A DNA stretch of 64,000 nucleotides from NCBI GenBank assembly GCA_021234155.1, contig JAJEKV010000055.1:913090-977089 (forward strand). Reading direction: 5' to 3'. Position 1 is the stretch's first letter; each line of letters starts with the position of its first letter. The notes under the pieces are model-generated. The model was given only the letters and a program-made list of their open reading frames with translations. It did not search any database and had not been told where the DNA came from. This document shows, one piece after another, positions 12,411 through 25,046 of the stretch. Source of the DNA: Isoetes taiwanensis (Eukaryota > Streptophyta > Lycopodiopsida > Isoetales > Isoetaceae). The position numbers and the translations under genes are program-made.

Positions 12411-13429
12411 TTTGACTAGATGGAATGGTTAATTCTCTTTCTTATGTCGTTTTTGATGATGATGGATACTTAGATGGTATTTATATATTCTTTCTTTCTG
12501 CTCCCTCCGTGTATTGGACTTAAAGGAAGGGTAAAGACCTAAAGGCCATCTAGAAGTAGAGATGTTCCTAGTTAGAACCCTTAAACAAGAGCCAACCTGG
12601 CTGAGGATGCTATGATGTGGTTCAGCACCAAACAACGGACACACTGGGGAATCGGGGGTGGAGCCTTGCTGAGCGTGGCTACTGGGGCTCCTACAGTGTG
12701 CTAAGCCTATAGTCAGTCGCTTCTGTGGGCCGGGTATGGGTCTGATATCTCCTGGGTTTCGGCTTTGTGTAGATTTAGGGGGGTAAGTCGGGATGCGGAT
12801 GCGGTGCTGTGAGGTGGCGTATCCTCTAGCACACCCAGGGAACCGTTGTGATCCGGGAGGAGAAGCTTCTCTGACCTGCCTCATCGGACCAGGGAGATGT
12901 AACCCGGAATAGTCCCAAAGGGTGATTCCTTGAGATTGCATCTCCGGAGGGCTACAAAGCACGTCATAGCATGATTCAGCCTATCTGCAAAGTGTGCACA
13001 GGAGGGGTGGATGGATGGATTACCCTAGCCATTGTCTTATGCCAGCCAACGCCATGTTATACTTCCGTCTGCTGTTATCTTGAGGCCTGGCCGTCAGTTG
13101 ACCCCTTGGAGTCTGAGCCTCGGGTAGCGCCTTGTTATGATATATTGTTCATATTATTGATGGTTGTACTTCTCTTTCGTTGATGATGATGGATGGGCCA
13201 CCCTTCGTGGTGGTATATTATTTTAGCATGATTGTTTTATGCTAACGAGTATGTATGCTTCCACTGTATAGGATTTTCCATAGAGGACGTGGGACGAATG
13301 ACACCTCCGTATTCCTCGCCCGGACACTTGGCCATCCCAAGTGGTCCGAGCATGATGGAGGGCCTTAATGTTGATATAGTCGCCATGGGAGGGGAATTCT
13401 CATACTTATACGATGGGAGCATTGTATAG
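12411..13429. other. Unassigned GC-richer block, possibly an LTR remnant
   Basis: About 12540-13140 is visibly richer in GC than its surroundings and has no gene I recognise. A 14-bp direct repeat, TGATGATGATGGAT, occurs at 12454-12467 and 13181-13194 on either side. The block lies immediately 5' of the copia gag, so it could be a degraded LTR plus leader, but I see no matching 3' copy in the window. This is inference. Confidence 0.3.
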
Positions 13430-16400
13430 ATTCTGGGAGCGTCACACAAGAAGTGTTACATTTACGTAATAAATTGAGCAGTTTAAAGTACACGGTTACA
13501 GATTCTATTGATTATCACATCGATAAATTCAAAGAGTTGGTAGAACAACTGTCAGCAGCTAGGGCACCGGTGGAGAAAGAGCAATTACATGTTATGTTGT
13601 TCGGCACGATGCCTCATGCTTTTGATACTATAGTCACCGTTCTTCTCAATAAAGAAGATTTGGCTTTTGAAAGTGCATGTTTGTCATTGAAAGATCATGT
13701 TTGAAAAGTGAAGCATGAGGTTGTTCCCCTAGAGGAAAAAGCTTTAGTTATTTATACCACTCCTAATGAGCAAATTCTTACAGGTTCTCGTCGTGCAAGA
13801 GAGACTAGTGATGGCGAAAAGGCTTTTTATATTGCATATAAAAAGTTTAAAAAGGAAGCATACATCCCTAGACAGAATTTTTCTGTTCGACGTGATTCTA
13901 GTGGCGGTTTTTCTAGTGGTACGAATCGTGCTTTTCCCCGGGTTACTGGCAATAAGGACTGTGCGTGTTCTTTTTGTGGCAAGCACAATCATGAAGACTT
14001 TAATTGTCACCTTCGTCATTTTTTTGAAAAACACCATACTCATAATAACATGGTTTGTGAAGCTCAGGCTTTGCTGGTGGACTCATCCACTTATTTCATT
14101 GTTGATTCTGGAGCCACTTCTTACATGACCTATGCCAAAGAGCATTTGGTGAATTATTTTCCTATTCACTTTCAAAAATTGGTGTATCTTTGTGATGATA
14201 CTTGTCATAAAGTCGAAGGTATTGGAGACTTACGTATACAGACCCCATCTGGTGTTTATATTCTAGGAGGTGTTCTCCATGTTTCTAGATTGCGAACACT
14301 GCTTTCTATTTCTCCACTTGCTGACTTAGGTGTTGTGGTGCAGTTTGAGAGAAATGTTTGTCATTTTATTGTTGATGGTTGCATGTTAGCTACTGCTCAC
14401 TGCATGGGACATCTCTATCAAATTAATCTTACCACTGATTTTGTGAATATGGGGACAGATAAAGGAAGTAGTTTGTCGTTGCTATGGCACCGCAGGTTTG
14501 GTCATGTCAGTTTCCCTTATCTTGTGGCCCTGGAACGTAACAAGGAAAAAGGATTTCATTTGCATTCAAAGTCCATGGGTAGTTGTGATACATGTGCTCT
14601 TGGAAAATTGCATAGGCGCCCATTCTTCAAGTCTGAGATTTCGACAACTCATATTCTTGACTTGGTTCATTCTGACATTTGTGGTCCACTCCTACATTCA
14701 CATGGCGTGGTCGCTACTTTTCACTCTTCATTGATGATTTTTCTCGATATACACATGTTTATATTCTCAAGAACAAGTCTGAGGTATTAACTAAGTTCAA
14801 GGGATTTAAGAGAATGGTTGAAACACAAACAGGCGGCTGATTGAAGAGATTGCGAAGTGACAATGGTGGTGAATATAAATCACATGCTTTTACTCAATTT
14901 TGTGTTCAAGAAGGTGTTCATCATGAGTTTACTATTCCTTATACACCTCAGCAGAATGGAGTCTCTGAGCGCAAAAATCTTACTATCTTGAATGCTGCTC
15001 GTTGCATGTTGATTCATGCGAGTCTTGAAAGTTCTTTTGGGCAGAATCTGTGGCAATTGCTGTCTATCTTCAGAATAGATTGCTTTCTGTTGCTTTAGGT
15101 GATATGACTCCATATCAGTTATGAACTGGCAATAAGCCAGATGTTGCACACTTGTGTATTCTTGGATGTTTGGCTTGGGTACATATCTCTACTCATAAAA
15201 AGCTTGACCCGATGTCTAGAAGGTGTTTTTTTTTTTGGATATTCTTTTGAGTGGCTATCGCTTTTGGGATAGTGAGGCGGAAAGAGTCATCTTGGGAAGA
15301 GATGTTACTTTTGATGAGACACGAATGGCTCGTGAAATCTACAATCCCACATCCTCAACTGTCATACTGCATAACTTTCATAATGAAGAGGATGATGCTC
15401 CTCTTGTCCTAAGTTCTCCAAACGTTACTAGTGCACATAACCCTCTATTACCATCTCATACACTTCCTCCTACTTCTACATCTGCTCACAACCCTTCATT
15501 ACTCCATCATATATGTCCATCTTGATGAGCCCCGATGATGATAATGGTAGCATGGATGTGGTACCAGTTGCATCTACCATTGTTTGTTCCTCACACCGTC
15601 ATTGGCACCCTACTAAAAGGATCTTGGACTATCATGCCAGATGTTATTACCTTGATGATTCTCATTCTTGTTTTACTATTGTAGATGATCCTACCACTTA
15701 TGATGAGGCGGTTGCTTCTCCACAGAGTGCAAATTGAAAAATTGCTATGGATGTTGAATATGATTCCTTAATCAATAAAGGAACTTGGGAGTTGATAGAA
15801 TTGCCCACTGGAAAGAAGATGGTTAAATGCAAGTGGACTTTTAAGATTAAATATTGAGCTGATGCTACTTTTGAAAAGATCTAAAGCTCGCTTGATTGCT
15901 AAGAGTTATTCTCAAGTTGCAGGAGCTGATTATACTCAAACTTTCTCACCTGTAGTTCGGTTAACTACTGTAAGGGCTCTTTTAGCATTTGCAGCTGCCC
16001 ATGACTTGGAAGTACATCAGATGGGTGTCAAGGCGGCTTTTCTTAATGGTGATGTTCAAGAAGATATTTACATGGAGCAACCAGTTGGATACGTTGTTCA
16101 AGGGAAGGAGACTATGGTATGTCAGTTGCGAAAATTACTATATGGGCTTAAGTAGGCTTCACAAGCATGGTACTTGAAGATGAACAATTTCCTATCATCA
16201 GCAGGATATCTCTCTAGTGCAGCAGATTCAAATCTTTATGTCAAGAGATGCAGTGGACGATTTGTTGTTATAGCTCTATACGTTGATGATACGATCTTAG
16301 CTGCTAATGATATTAATTTTCTCAGTCAAGTTAAGCGAGATCTTTCAATGCTGAGATGGTTGATCTTGGAGCGATCCGTTCATGTTTGGGAATTGAAGTG

Positions 16401-17165
16401 ACTAGAGATAGAAGCAAAGGATGGTTGCATTTACGTCAAACCAAGTATATTGATGATATGGTTAAAAAGTTTGGTTTGGAACATGCCAAGAGTCAAATTA
16501 CACCTTTGCCTATAAGCTCTTGGAAGTGTTCTTTGTCTACTTCATATTCTTCTCTTTTAGATACCGAGAGACTTCAGATGAAATCAGTTCCATACGCTAG
16601 TCTTGTTGGAGCCTTGATGTACTTGGCTCATGCTACTCGCCCTGACATAAGTTTTGCAGCTAATACATTGGGTCCATTCATGCAGGATCCAGGCATCAAA
16701 CATTGGCAAACTGCGAAGCGAGTTCTTCATTATTTAAAAGGCACTAACACTTATGGACTTTTCTACAGAAAGCAAGATCACCATACCTTTCTTACTCTCT
16801 ATGGTGTATACTGATGCTGATTGGGCTGGAGATAATGGCACTTTGAGATCTACTAGTGGGGCTTATTTTTTCTTTGATAAGTCTCTTGTTTCCTGGTTTA
16901 GTAAGAAGAAGCATTGTGTTGTTGTGTCTTCAACTGAAGCTGAGTATGTTGGTGCCTCTTTAGTGAGTCGAGAACTTGTTTGGTTGCGAAGAATGTTGGA
17001 ATGTTTTCAGCAAATGCAATTGGAGCTGACACGACTATTACGTGATAACTAGGGTACTATCAATTTGTCTCACGATGAAGTCTTACACTCTAAATCTAAG
17101 TACATTGAAGTTCATTATCATTATGTAAAGCTGGAGGTAAAGAAAAGGGAACAGGGATTATGACC
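13430..17165 (+). mobile_element. Ty1/copia retrotransposon, gag-pol, inactivated
   Basis: Domain order is PR-IN-RT-RNaseH, as in Ty1/copia. Gag C-terminal part: 13453-14040, with zinc knuckle CSFCGKHNHEDFNC (CX2CX4HX4C) at about 13966. Protease: FIVDSGATSYMT at about 14095-14130. Integrase: HHCC-like zinc region (LWHRRFGHV...CDTCALGK) at about 14483-14610, then 'LDLVHSDICGP', 'RSDNGGEY' and 'NGVSERKN' carrying the D, D and E. RT: 'AFLNGDVQEDIYMEQP' at about 16035 and the box LYVDDTIL at about 16277. RNase H: YTDADWAGD at about 16808 and STEAEY at about 16930. Lesions include a TGA at 13702-13704, frameshifts in integrase near 14705 and 15050, and several stops and shifts in RT. A purine-rich PPT-like stretch lies near 17140-17158. 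The gag N-terminus and clear LTRs are missing. Confidence 0.9.
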
Positions 17166-17810
17166 GGGGAGAGGACACGTCAGCAATGTGCGCCAATTTT
17201 CTTGAATCTTTTGTCTTATTAGATTCAAACCAATTTCTTGATATGTTGTGTTAATCCATGCACCTATCTGAAGCAATTACTGGATTAAGATTGCCAGCCT
17301 TGTAGGGGCTAGCCTTTCACATGATTCCCCTTAATTTTCCCTACAGATGGACACCAGAATTTTTGCAATTATCAAGCATAATGCAAGATTAACTTGTGGT
17401 TTTTTGAAAGGAACTCCTGTGGCTCTGTGGAATTCTTTGGTCTCGGAACAATATTTCCCAGAAGATCTTTTCGTTGCAGAATACTCGTTTGTACCAAGCT
17501 TAGTGGAATTTGAGGTAGAAATTGTAGACTCTTGGCATCAAGAATTTGTGGGGAAAAAAGAGGTCTCTGCTTCTGGGATTTTTCATGTGCATTGTGGATG
17601 GAGTGATTCGAAAATTGTGGTTAAGGTGTACTCCGAGCAATGATTCATCCTTTAGTGTGGGTTCCCTTAGTCTTGGCTTTGAGTGCGGCTTTCCACCTTC
17701 TGTAATTTCAAATTTGCTCGTTTCCTGTTGCCTTTTGCCCTTTGTTGTTCCCTCCTGCTATTTCGCACATGTTCAATCTGCTTTTGTAGTTTCCACCTGG
17801 TTCTTTCTAG
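17166..17810 (+). other. Region between copia and LINE ORF1, with a 98-codon frame
   Basis: Probably the LINE 5' UTR plus a copia remnant. A frame at 17347-17643 (MDTRIFAIIKHNARLTCGF..., ending VVKVYSEQ) has no domain I know. It follows a splice-acceptor-like TTTTCCCTACAG. It could be a short upstream ORF of the LINE or chance. I could not find the LINE's exact 5' end or a target-site duplication here. Confidence 0.3.
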
Positions 17811-20303
17811 ATGGCTCTTCTTATAAACAAAAATTACCCTAAATTTCTCTCTATCCTTCACGCATTTGTTGATCTTGAGCCCTTCGACCGCTCCGATCTT
17901 CTTAAGCAACTAAGGTCTTTTCAAGAAAACCCAAAAAATGTCATTTTCTTTGGTGATTTTGCTAACTCCTTAATTGAACAGTCTTCTATGGATCCTTTGT
18001 CTTTTAATGTTCCATGCTGGGATAATTTATCCAAGGACCCCGACTATAGAGGCCAATTACCATGCATGGATCCGGTTCGTCAAGTTCCTCTCCCCTATGG
18101 TGATAAACGACCGGAACAGCAAAAATTCCCAGATAAATTCTTCACAAATGCTCTCGGAACAATTCGATCTTTCAATCCTGCTTTCAAAGCCATGAAATGA
18201 GTCACTTTCAAAGGTATTTCTTTGGACCTTCCTTCTGTTCATGCAAAGCTGAATTCTTTTCATGACTCGGCTGTTATTGTCAAAATCAATAAGCATGGTA
18301 TTAAGCTTGATAAACTCTGGGCCTTTTGCTTGAATCTTCACAAAGAAATTCTTATTAATGCTGTTTATTGGCTACAATCTCCATATGTTATGATTGAATG
18401 TGGTAACAAAAGATCTGCTAATCTTTTATTAAATCGAGGTCCTTTGACTCTGGAGTCCTTTCAACTCACCTTTTTAAAGTGGGATCCCAAATTTGAAGTT
18501 GCCAATTTGGATAATCTTTGTGTAGCCTCCACCACACTTCATGGTTTGAATCCTATCTACTGGAATGAGGACTGTCTCAAACTGCTTTTTGGGTCTATTG
18601 GATCTTATATATGCACTGAATTTTCGCCATATAGGCCACCCAAATCTTTTGTCCAAATAGATATTTCCAAAGATGTCCCCCTCCAAATTCCTTTTCTTGA
18701 TGTTTTTGGTCAAAAAGCCTCCCTCTCTCTTAGATGGGCTGGTCTGCCTCCTCATTGTCAAAACTTTAGGGCCAGGCACTTCTGGTATGAATCCTGCAAG
18801 GAGAATTCACCTTCCACAGCCAAGAATGTGAGTTGTGACATCAATCAGACTGATGATAAGGAAGTCAATCAGCAAGTCAAACAGCAAGTCAGACAGCAAG
18901 TCAATCTCATGGAAAGCAGCAACAGGACAGTCAAGGGACAGCAGAAAATGCAAATATCTTGTGCCCCAGCTAGTAATTATGACTCTCTAAATAAGAATAG
19001 GGATATTAGCCCTCCAAACATTTTATCTAAGGACAAAGATTTCCAGTGGACCAAAGTCAATGGTAGCTATAAAAGAATCCAGAGAAAGAAAAATCTGAAA
19101 GACTCCCAGTCTCAAATTGATATGACTGGGGATGCACCTCCTGTCAGAAATCAAGCTCAAGATGGAGCTTTTGAAAAGGGTTCCCAACAAGTAAAGGTGC
19201 TCTATAATGCTGGATCCTCAGCTAATGGCATCAACAAGGTCAACAGTCTACATGATACTTTAAACAAAATTATTTTGGATGCCAAAAACTTGGGCACCAA
19301 CAATAAGAGTTCCCATTATTTGAACTCTAACAGGGGTAAGAGTAGTTCATTAATCAAGAAAGACAGTCATGAAAAGGTCTTAAATCAGGTCTCTCTGACC
19401 AATGATCAGCTCCTTTGTGAGGTAATTGACCCTAAGGATACTTTGGTGGAAATGGTGCCTGCTCCAATTCCTGCTACAACAAGTGATAATATTCACTCTA
19501 AGTCAAATGAGAGGACCATGGTCTTATGCAATCCTCTTAATGAAGACTCAAGGGACAGCATCAAACATCTAAATGGTAATACCAACCAATTTCAGGTATT
19601 GGCTAACCTTAATTCTGAGATAGATTTGGATGTACTATTGGGCAATTCTTGTAATGATCCAAACAACCATTGCCAATCTCCCTTCATTGATCTCTCTCCA
19701 GCCTCTGATCCCTTTCTCCCTCCACCATCTCTCATAGACAGAAATATTGCTGAGCAATTAGCTTCCTTGCAAGAGGGTCTTTGCTCTCAATCACAGCAAG
19801 CATGCCATTTCAATATTTTGGATGAAGAGATTATGCAAGATACTCCAGAAAGAGAGCTGGTGGATTATGAACATGGTCAGGATCTTTATGAAGAGATTCA
19901 CAAGAAAGAGGATTCCAGCAATATGTTTGAAAAAACTCATGAGGTGGCTGCTGAACTATCAGGTCAGGTTCTCTCTCCTCCTTGTCATAATTATATGGAA
20001 ACTCCTAATATTAATTGTGATCTTCCTGCTAGCATAAATGAAATGTTTGAATTCATTCCTGGAGGGGTTTCTGATGTCAGTGATGTAGAAATTGATAAGG
20101 AGAATTGGGAGGGAGATAAATACCTATCTGAGTGTCCTCTTAAAGAAGATATCTCCAGACCTACCTCTACCCGAGAGAAAAAATTGGCTAAAGCCAAAAA
20201 GTATGATACTCCCCTATCTGAGCTCATAAATTTACATAATACCCCTGCTGCCAACACAAGAAGTAAAATTAGAAAGGGGAAAGGGAAAAAGAAAAGATAT
20301 TAA
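17811..20303 (+). pseudogene. LINE ORF1 (DUF4283-like nucleic-acid-binding protein), one internal stop
   Basis: ORF1 proteins of plant L1 elements bind the element RNA. The segments 17811-18200 and 18222-20303 share one frame, separated only by the TGA at 18198-18200, so the original protein had about 830 residues. The N-terminal 130 residues plus the stretch after the stop ('VIVKINKHGIKLDKLWAFCL'...'LKWDPKF') look like DUF4283. At about residues 315-330 (near 18757-18800) a degenerate CCHC knuckle, HCQNFRARHFWYESC, has lost its second cysteine. The middle is low-complexity, with QQVKQQVRQQVN near 18870. The C-terminus is strongly basic (TRSKIRKGKGKKKRY), a possible nuclear localisation or RNA-binding tail. 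Start chosen at the first Met of the open frame; the next ORF begins 44 bp after the stop. Confidence 0.75.
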
Positions 20304-20346
20304 TCTTTGTCCTACCTTCTTTTCTTCTGTTCTTCCTAAGTTATCC

Positions 20347-23300
20347 ATGAAGATCATCTCCTGGAATGTTAGGGGTATTAAAGGCCCAATCAAAAGAAGA
20401 CGTGCCATCTCCCAACTTAGAACTTATAACTTGATATAATTCTGCTGCAGGAAGTTAAGCTTCCTAAATTTGAAATTTCCAATCTTGGAGACTGGATTTA
20501 TCCTGGAGCCTCTTCCACCTGGATTGAGGCCTCTGGTAGAAGTGGAGGTATTATCATGATTTGGAAAAACCTGAAACATCTCTCTTTCTTTAACTCCCCC
20601 TCTAAGATGTGGCAAGCTGTCATTTTTCAGTTACAAGATTCTACTTTTGGGGTTATCAATATTTATGCCTCCACCAACCCAAAAGAAAGGGAAGTTCTTT
20701 GGACTGGATTATTGGGGGGGACTTTAATAATACTCCCTCTTGGAATATGAAACTTGGCAATCATCTCAATATGTCTACAATTGAGAGAACTAATTGGGAC
20801 TCTTTTATCTCTGACACCTCTTTGGTTTATGTGCCCTCCTCTACTGCTTCTTTTACCTGGTCTAATAAGCAAAAAGGCGACAAAAGAGTCTATTGTACCC
20901 TGGATAGATTTTATGTTTGCAGTCCAACCTCATCTCTTTGGGATAATTGCTATGTTACTAGTGATGAAGGAAATATAATTTCAGACCATCAGCCTCAATT
21001 CTTATGTACTAAGCAATTGACACAAACTCCTAGGGATGGCAATGTTTCTTATAAATTTAACTGTGCTCTTCTAGAAAATGATTCCTTTGTCAGAGACTTC
21101 AAGGACTTCTATCTACATATCCCTGATGAAGGTAATCAACAGTCAATGAAAAGATTTTATGGCAAAATTAAGAAGGTCAAGAGTTGGATTAAGGATTGGT
21201 CTAAAAGCAAACATTTGGCTAAAATTAATGAAAAAGAGCAACTGCTCTCCAAGATAAGGGATATTAGATCTCTCCTACAAGAAGATCCTCACAATGTAAA
21301 CCTGCATATTGATGAGGAACTCCTAGAGAATTACCTAAAAAGTGTTGAGGAAATTGAGGCCAAAAGCTCTTCTATCAAATGCAAGATTAAATTTAATAAG
21401 GACATGGACTATGGTAGCTCCAGTTTCTTTTTTAAAATGGCTAAAGTCAGACTTCTCAGAAATGCCATCACTCAAGTTAAGACTGACACTGGAGTATCTC
21501 TGACTGACTCCAAGCTTATCAAATCTTTCTTCCAAGATAGCTATGCCACCCTCTTTTCCAAAACTCCAGCCCAGCAAATTGACTCTGTCAAAGAAAGGAA
21601 ATTTCTTGACCTGCTTGATGTGATCATTCCATCCTCTATTGATAATATGGATGATTCTATTGTGGCCCCTCCTGAAGAAGATGAGATTTTCAAGGTTCTT
21701 AGGTCCTTTGGCAGAGGCAAGTCCCCTGGTCCTGATGGCCTTCCAAGTGAATTTTATGTTCACTTTTGGGATATTCTAAAATTTGATATCATTTCCATGG
21801 TTACAGGTTTTTGGGAGGCCAACTTCTTACATCCTTCAATCTCTGCTGGTTTTATTTCCCTCATTCCTAAAGTGGATAACCCATCTACTTTCTCAGATTG
21901 GAGGCCTATCTCATTAACCAATACCTCTTATAAGATTTGTGCCAAGATAATTGCAAATAGAATCAAAGTATTTCTGCAGAAGAACATATCTCTTTATCAG
22001 TCAGCCTTTCTCCCTAACAGATTTATTTTGGACAACTATATCACTGCTATGGAAGGTCTTCATTGGAATAGCATCTCCAAACAAAATTGTGTGCTTCTTA
22101 AACTTGATTTTAAGAGAGCTTTTGATACAGTGAGATGGGATTTTCTTGATCTTGCTCTCTCTAAATTTGGGTTTCATCCTAAATTAAGGCTGTTGATTCA
22201 TGGTTTGAATGCTTTTTCCCATTCTGCTGTCATTATTAATGGCTCCCCCTCTCAATTCTTTCTTTTATCTAGAGGAGTCAGACAAGGTTGCCCCCTTGCC
22301 CCCTACTTATTCTTGATAGTAGCTGAAATGCTTACAAAGGCTGTTCTTCATTTTAAGGAGCTTGGGATGATTAAGGGTCTTAAATTGCCAAATAGTGATG
22401 AGTCCCTAACTCTTTCTCAATATGCTGATGATACCTTTGCCTTTTTAGATGCTGATATCTCTAACATTGATTTCTTTCTTGACATTATCAAACAATTCTC
22501 AGCTGCTTCTGGGGTCCACCTAAATTTGGCTAAATATGTGATCATTGGTGATAATATCCAGCCAAACTTTGCTAATCTCAAGGTTGTTAATACTTATCAT
22601 GCCTCCACTCTTTTAGGTATGCCTTTGTCTCTCAATCCTAATCTTAAAGGCTTATGGCAGCCCATAATTGACAGAATAAGGAAAAGGCTAAATAATTTTA
22701 GAGGTGGATTGTCCTTTGCTGGCAGATCTATTATTGCAAACTCTGTCCTGGCCAGCACTCATTTATTTTTCTTCTGCTCTAGTGGCCCCTAAGTCAATTT
22801 ATTCTGAGATTGAAAAGATTATCAGAAAGTTTATTTGGAAAGGTTCTCATTTAGTAGGATGGAATTATGTTACCAAGCCTAAAAAACATGGTGGCCTTGG
22901 CTGCAAGGATCTTTATCTGCAAGCTTGTGCTTTGGCTGGCAAATACATATGGAAGTCCTTTATGAATAATGCTGGTCCATCCTCTCATTTCATTAGATAC
23001 TGGCTTTCTTGCTCTCACCTGGTTGGCCATCCTACAATTGAGCATATTTTACCTGATTCCTGTTTTAATGTTCTCCAGGCTGGTGCAAATACTTCCCCTC
23101 TTATGAGAAACTTCATTATGGCTTGGAATAAAGTGCAATCTGCCTATGCATATGATGATCCTCAAGATCTTAACTTGCACATGACTATTCTGGAATCCAA
23201 TTCTGAAGAATCATCCTAATAAGGTTCTTGCCTTGAGACATCCAAAAATTTATAAGAAATGGTCTGATCATGGTCTCCTTTTCCTAGGTGACCTATACAC

Positions 23301-24126
23301 GAATAATAAGCTCATTTCTTGGACCAATCTGAAAAACTTAGTTCATGGCACCTCTAGTGACAAAAAGGTCTATTTGCATATTAAGTCGATCCTTCCTCAG
23401 ACTTGGTTAAATAATGTTGTCCCCAAGGCAACCAATTGGAGCATTGGAGGTAAGTGTTTGTATAAGGTCAGTCAAATTTATTCTGCTATTAACAGCTATG
23501 ACAATCCTTCCAAAGCTGGTCTCAAATGGTCTATCACTATGGATGAGGCCAAATCACTTTTTCATGATGTATGGAACTCTTATTGCTTCCCCAAGATCAA
23601 CTTCTTTATTTGGCTGCTAGCCAATAAAAGCATTCCTAATTTACAACTTCTTTCCCTTAGGAATGACAATATTTCTGCCTTGTGCCAGCTTGATTGCAAT
23701 TTGGAGGAAGATCTTGAACACATTTTTATCTATCCTAAGCTCAATCCTTTTTGGTATTGGTTTGATGAAAAGTTGGGTCAGTTTTTTCCTAACAAGATCT
23801 CTGGAAATTTGCTCTCTTATGTCCAAAATGGTTGTACTTTTGCTAATACTATCATGTTTATTGCTCTTTGGAATATCTGGAAGGCAAGAAATAGAGTAGT
23901 TTATGGCAAAAAGAATTTCTTTATTTTTTGGATCAAATTGCACTTTCAACTTGATGTTGAGTCTACTGCCTCAGCACACAAAAGGAAGCAATCTGATAAA
24001 TATGACAGAAAATGGGATTTGGTTGGTCATTTCAGGGGGTCTTTTGATTTATTTGTGGCTAATTTCAATGTTATCAATTCTAATTCTGCTTTTGGTGATG
24101 ATGTTAGCCTACTTGAAGAAATGTAA
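20347..24126 (+). pseudogene. LINE ORF2: endonuclease-reverse transcriptase-zf-RVT, frameshifted
   Basis: Encodes the target-primed reverse transcription enzyme. The start MKIISWNVRGIKG (20347) is the classic first strand of the APE-type endonuclease. A 1-bp loss near 20435 and a second shift near 20710 break it; IIGGDFN, 'TLDRFYV' and 'ISDHQP' mark the rest of the endonuclease. The long frame 20609-22792 carries RT: 'GKSPGPDGLPSEFYVHFW', 'DWRPISLTNTSYKI', 'LDFKRAFDTVRWDFL', 'GVRQGCPLAPYLF' and the catalytic YADD at 22421-22432. A shift near 22775 leads to the thumb and linker (22704-23219), and another near 23215 to the zf-RVT frame (23233-24126: FPKINFFIWLLANKS, with 'CQLDCNLEEDLEHIF'). Apart from the shifts, the key residues are present. 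Stop TAA at 24124-24126. Confidence 0.85.
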
Positions 24127-24133
24127 GGAGAGT

Positions 24134-24529
24134 ATGGGTGAAATGGATGACAATCTCCTCAAAAAGGATGTTGATCTTGACCTGAAACTATTCTTCAACA
24201 AACTTTCTGAAAGTGAAGAAAATTTGGACACAACTGTAGCAAGAATGTTCTGCAGAGAAGTGGTGCAAGTTTATAGTATGTTTGATTTCCTCTCCATGTA
24301 TCACAGATACATGTCTGAGGAACAATTTTCAAGATTCAGAGAGCAGTACTATACTCACAGATTGTTGGCTGATTTATATGGCTCCTTGTTTTGCTTGAGT
24401 GTATCTGACCTCTCTTGCTTGGATAGCATTGCTGAGCAGACTGCTGATGGCTACACTTTTGGATCTGTTGCCTCTTTCTATGCCTTCTTTAATTCTAAGC
24501 TTGACTCTCTCTCACTTCAGACCCAGTAG
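24134..24529 (+). CDS. LINE ORF3, 131-residue protein of unknown function
   Basis: An uninterrupted frame begins with ATG only 7 bases after the ORF2 stop and ends with TAG. The product is acidic at its start (MGEMDDNLLKKDVDLDLK). It then has a mostly helical-looking, aromatic-rich body with 'VYSMFDFLSMYHRYMSEEQF' and 'YYTHRLLADLYGSLFCLSV'. It shows no RNase H motif, zinc cluster or transmembrane signature. It stays open although ORF2 in the same element has about four frameshifts. Possible explanations: a genuine third LINE gene translated by reinitiation, a former ORF2 C-terminal extension separated by a shift, or chance. I do not recognise the family. Confidence 0.5.
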   Translation: MGEMDDNLLKKDVDLDLKLFFNKLSESEENLDTTVARMFCREVVQVYSMFDFLSMYHRYMSEEQFSRFREQYYTHRLLADLYGSLFCLSVSDLSCLDSIAEQTADGYTFGSVASFYAFFNSKLDSLSLQTQ

Positions 24530-24908
24530 CCTCATCCTTGTTTCTGGCTTCTTACCCAAATCTGCTGAGACATTAATTGCTCAATGGTATCTCCTAATCT
24601 GGCAGAATTTTGGTTGGTTTTCCTTTCAGGTGTTAACAATATTTACTGGTTGGGGTCGTGACCTCTCCACATTTTTGAAGACTATCCCATTTTTGGAAGA
24701 CTATCTCTACTTAACAGTTATCCTTTGACCATCTCAGCTCATCTCAGGATCTGATATCTTTTGCATGTTCTCTTGACTATGAGGTTTATGATTAAAGATC
24801 TTTGCTATGCTCAAATCTGCTGATCAAAGCAGATCTATGTATTGTGTTTCTTGATTAATGGAAAAATCTACTCTTACTCTCAAAAAAAAAAAAAAAAAAA
24901 AAAAAAAA
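24530..24908 (+). other. LINE 3' UTR and poly-A tail
   Basis: Non-coding sequence between the ORF3 stop and an A-run of roughly 27 bases ending at 24908. It belongs to the element starting upstream. Confidence 0.75.
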
Positions 24909-25046
24909 GGAAAAGGACGATTGCCTTGGAGTATTGCCCGACTGATTTTATGGTTGCGAATATCTTTAGAAATCATTAAGGTCGAAAAAACATCTTCAAT
25001 TTTCTCTCTCTCTTGGAATTGTTGGAGAGTGAACATTGTGCTTGGC

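Larger units (their letters stand above)
17811..24908 (+). mobile_element. Near full-length L1-type LINE (ORF1, ORF2, ORF3, poly-A)
   Basis: The most complete element in the window. From 5' to 3': ORF1 with a DUF4283-like domain, a short spacer, ORF2 (endonuclease, RT, zf-RVT), a small third ORF, a ~350-bp 3' UTR and an uninterrupted A-run (about 24882-24908). Its base composition is even and AT-rich. Lesions are few: one stop in ORF1 and about four frameshifts in ORF2. The insertion therefore looks younger than the other LINEs here. It sits directly behind the copia element at 13.4-17.2 kb. Confidence 0.85.

Noticed and set aside
12429-12962. 177-codon minus-strand frame
   Set aside because: No motif, biased composition from a GC-richer block, and no splice or start context; likely chance.
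17811-24908. Target-site duplication of the large LINE
   Set aside because: The bases after the poly-A tail (GAAAAGGACG) have only a loose match near 17141 (GAAAAGGGAAC), not enough to claim a duplication.
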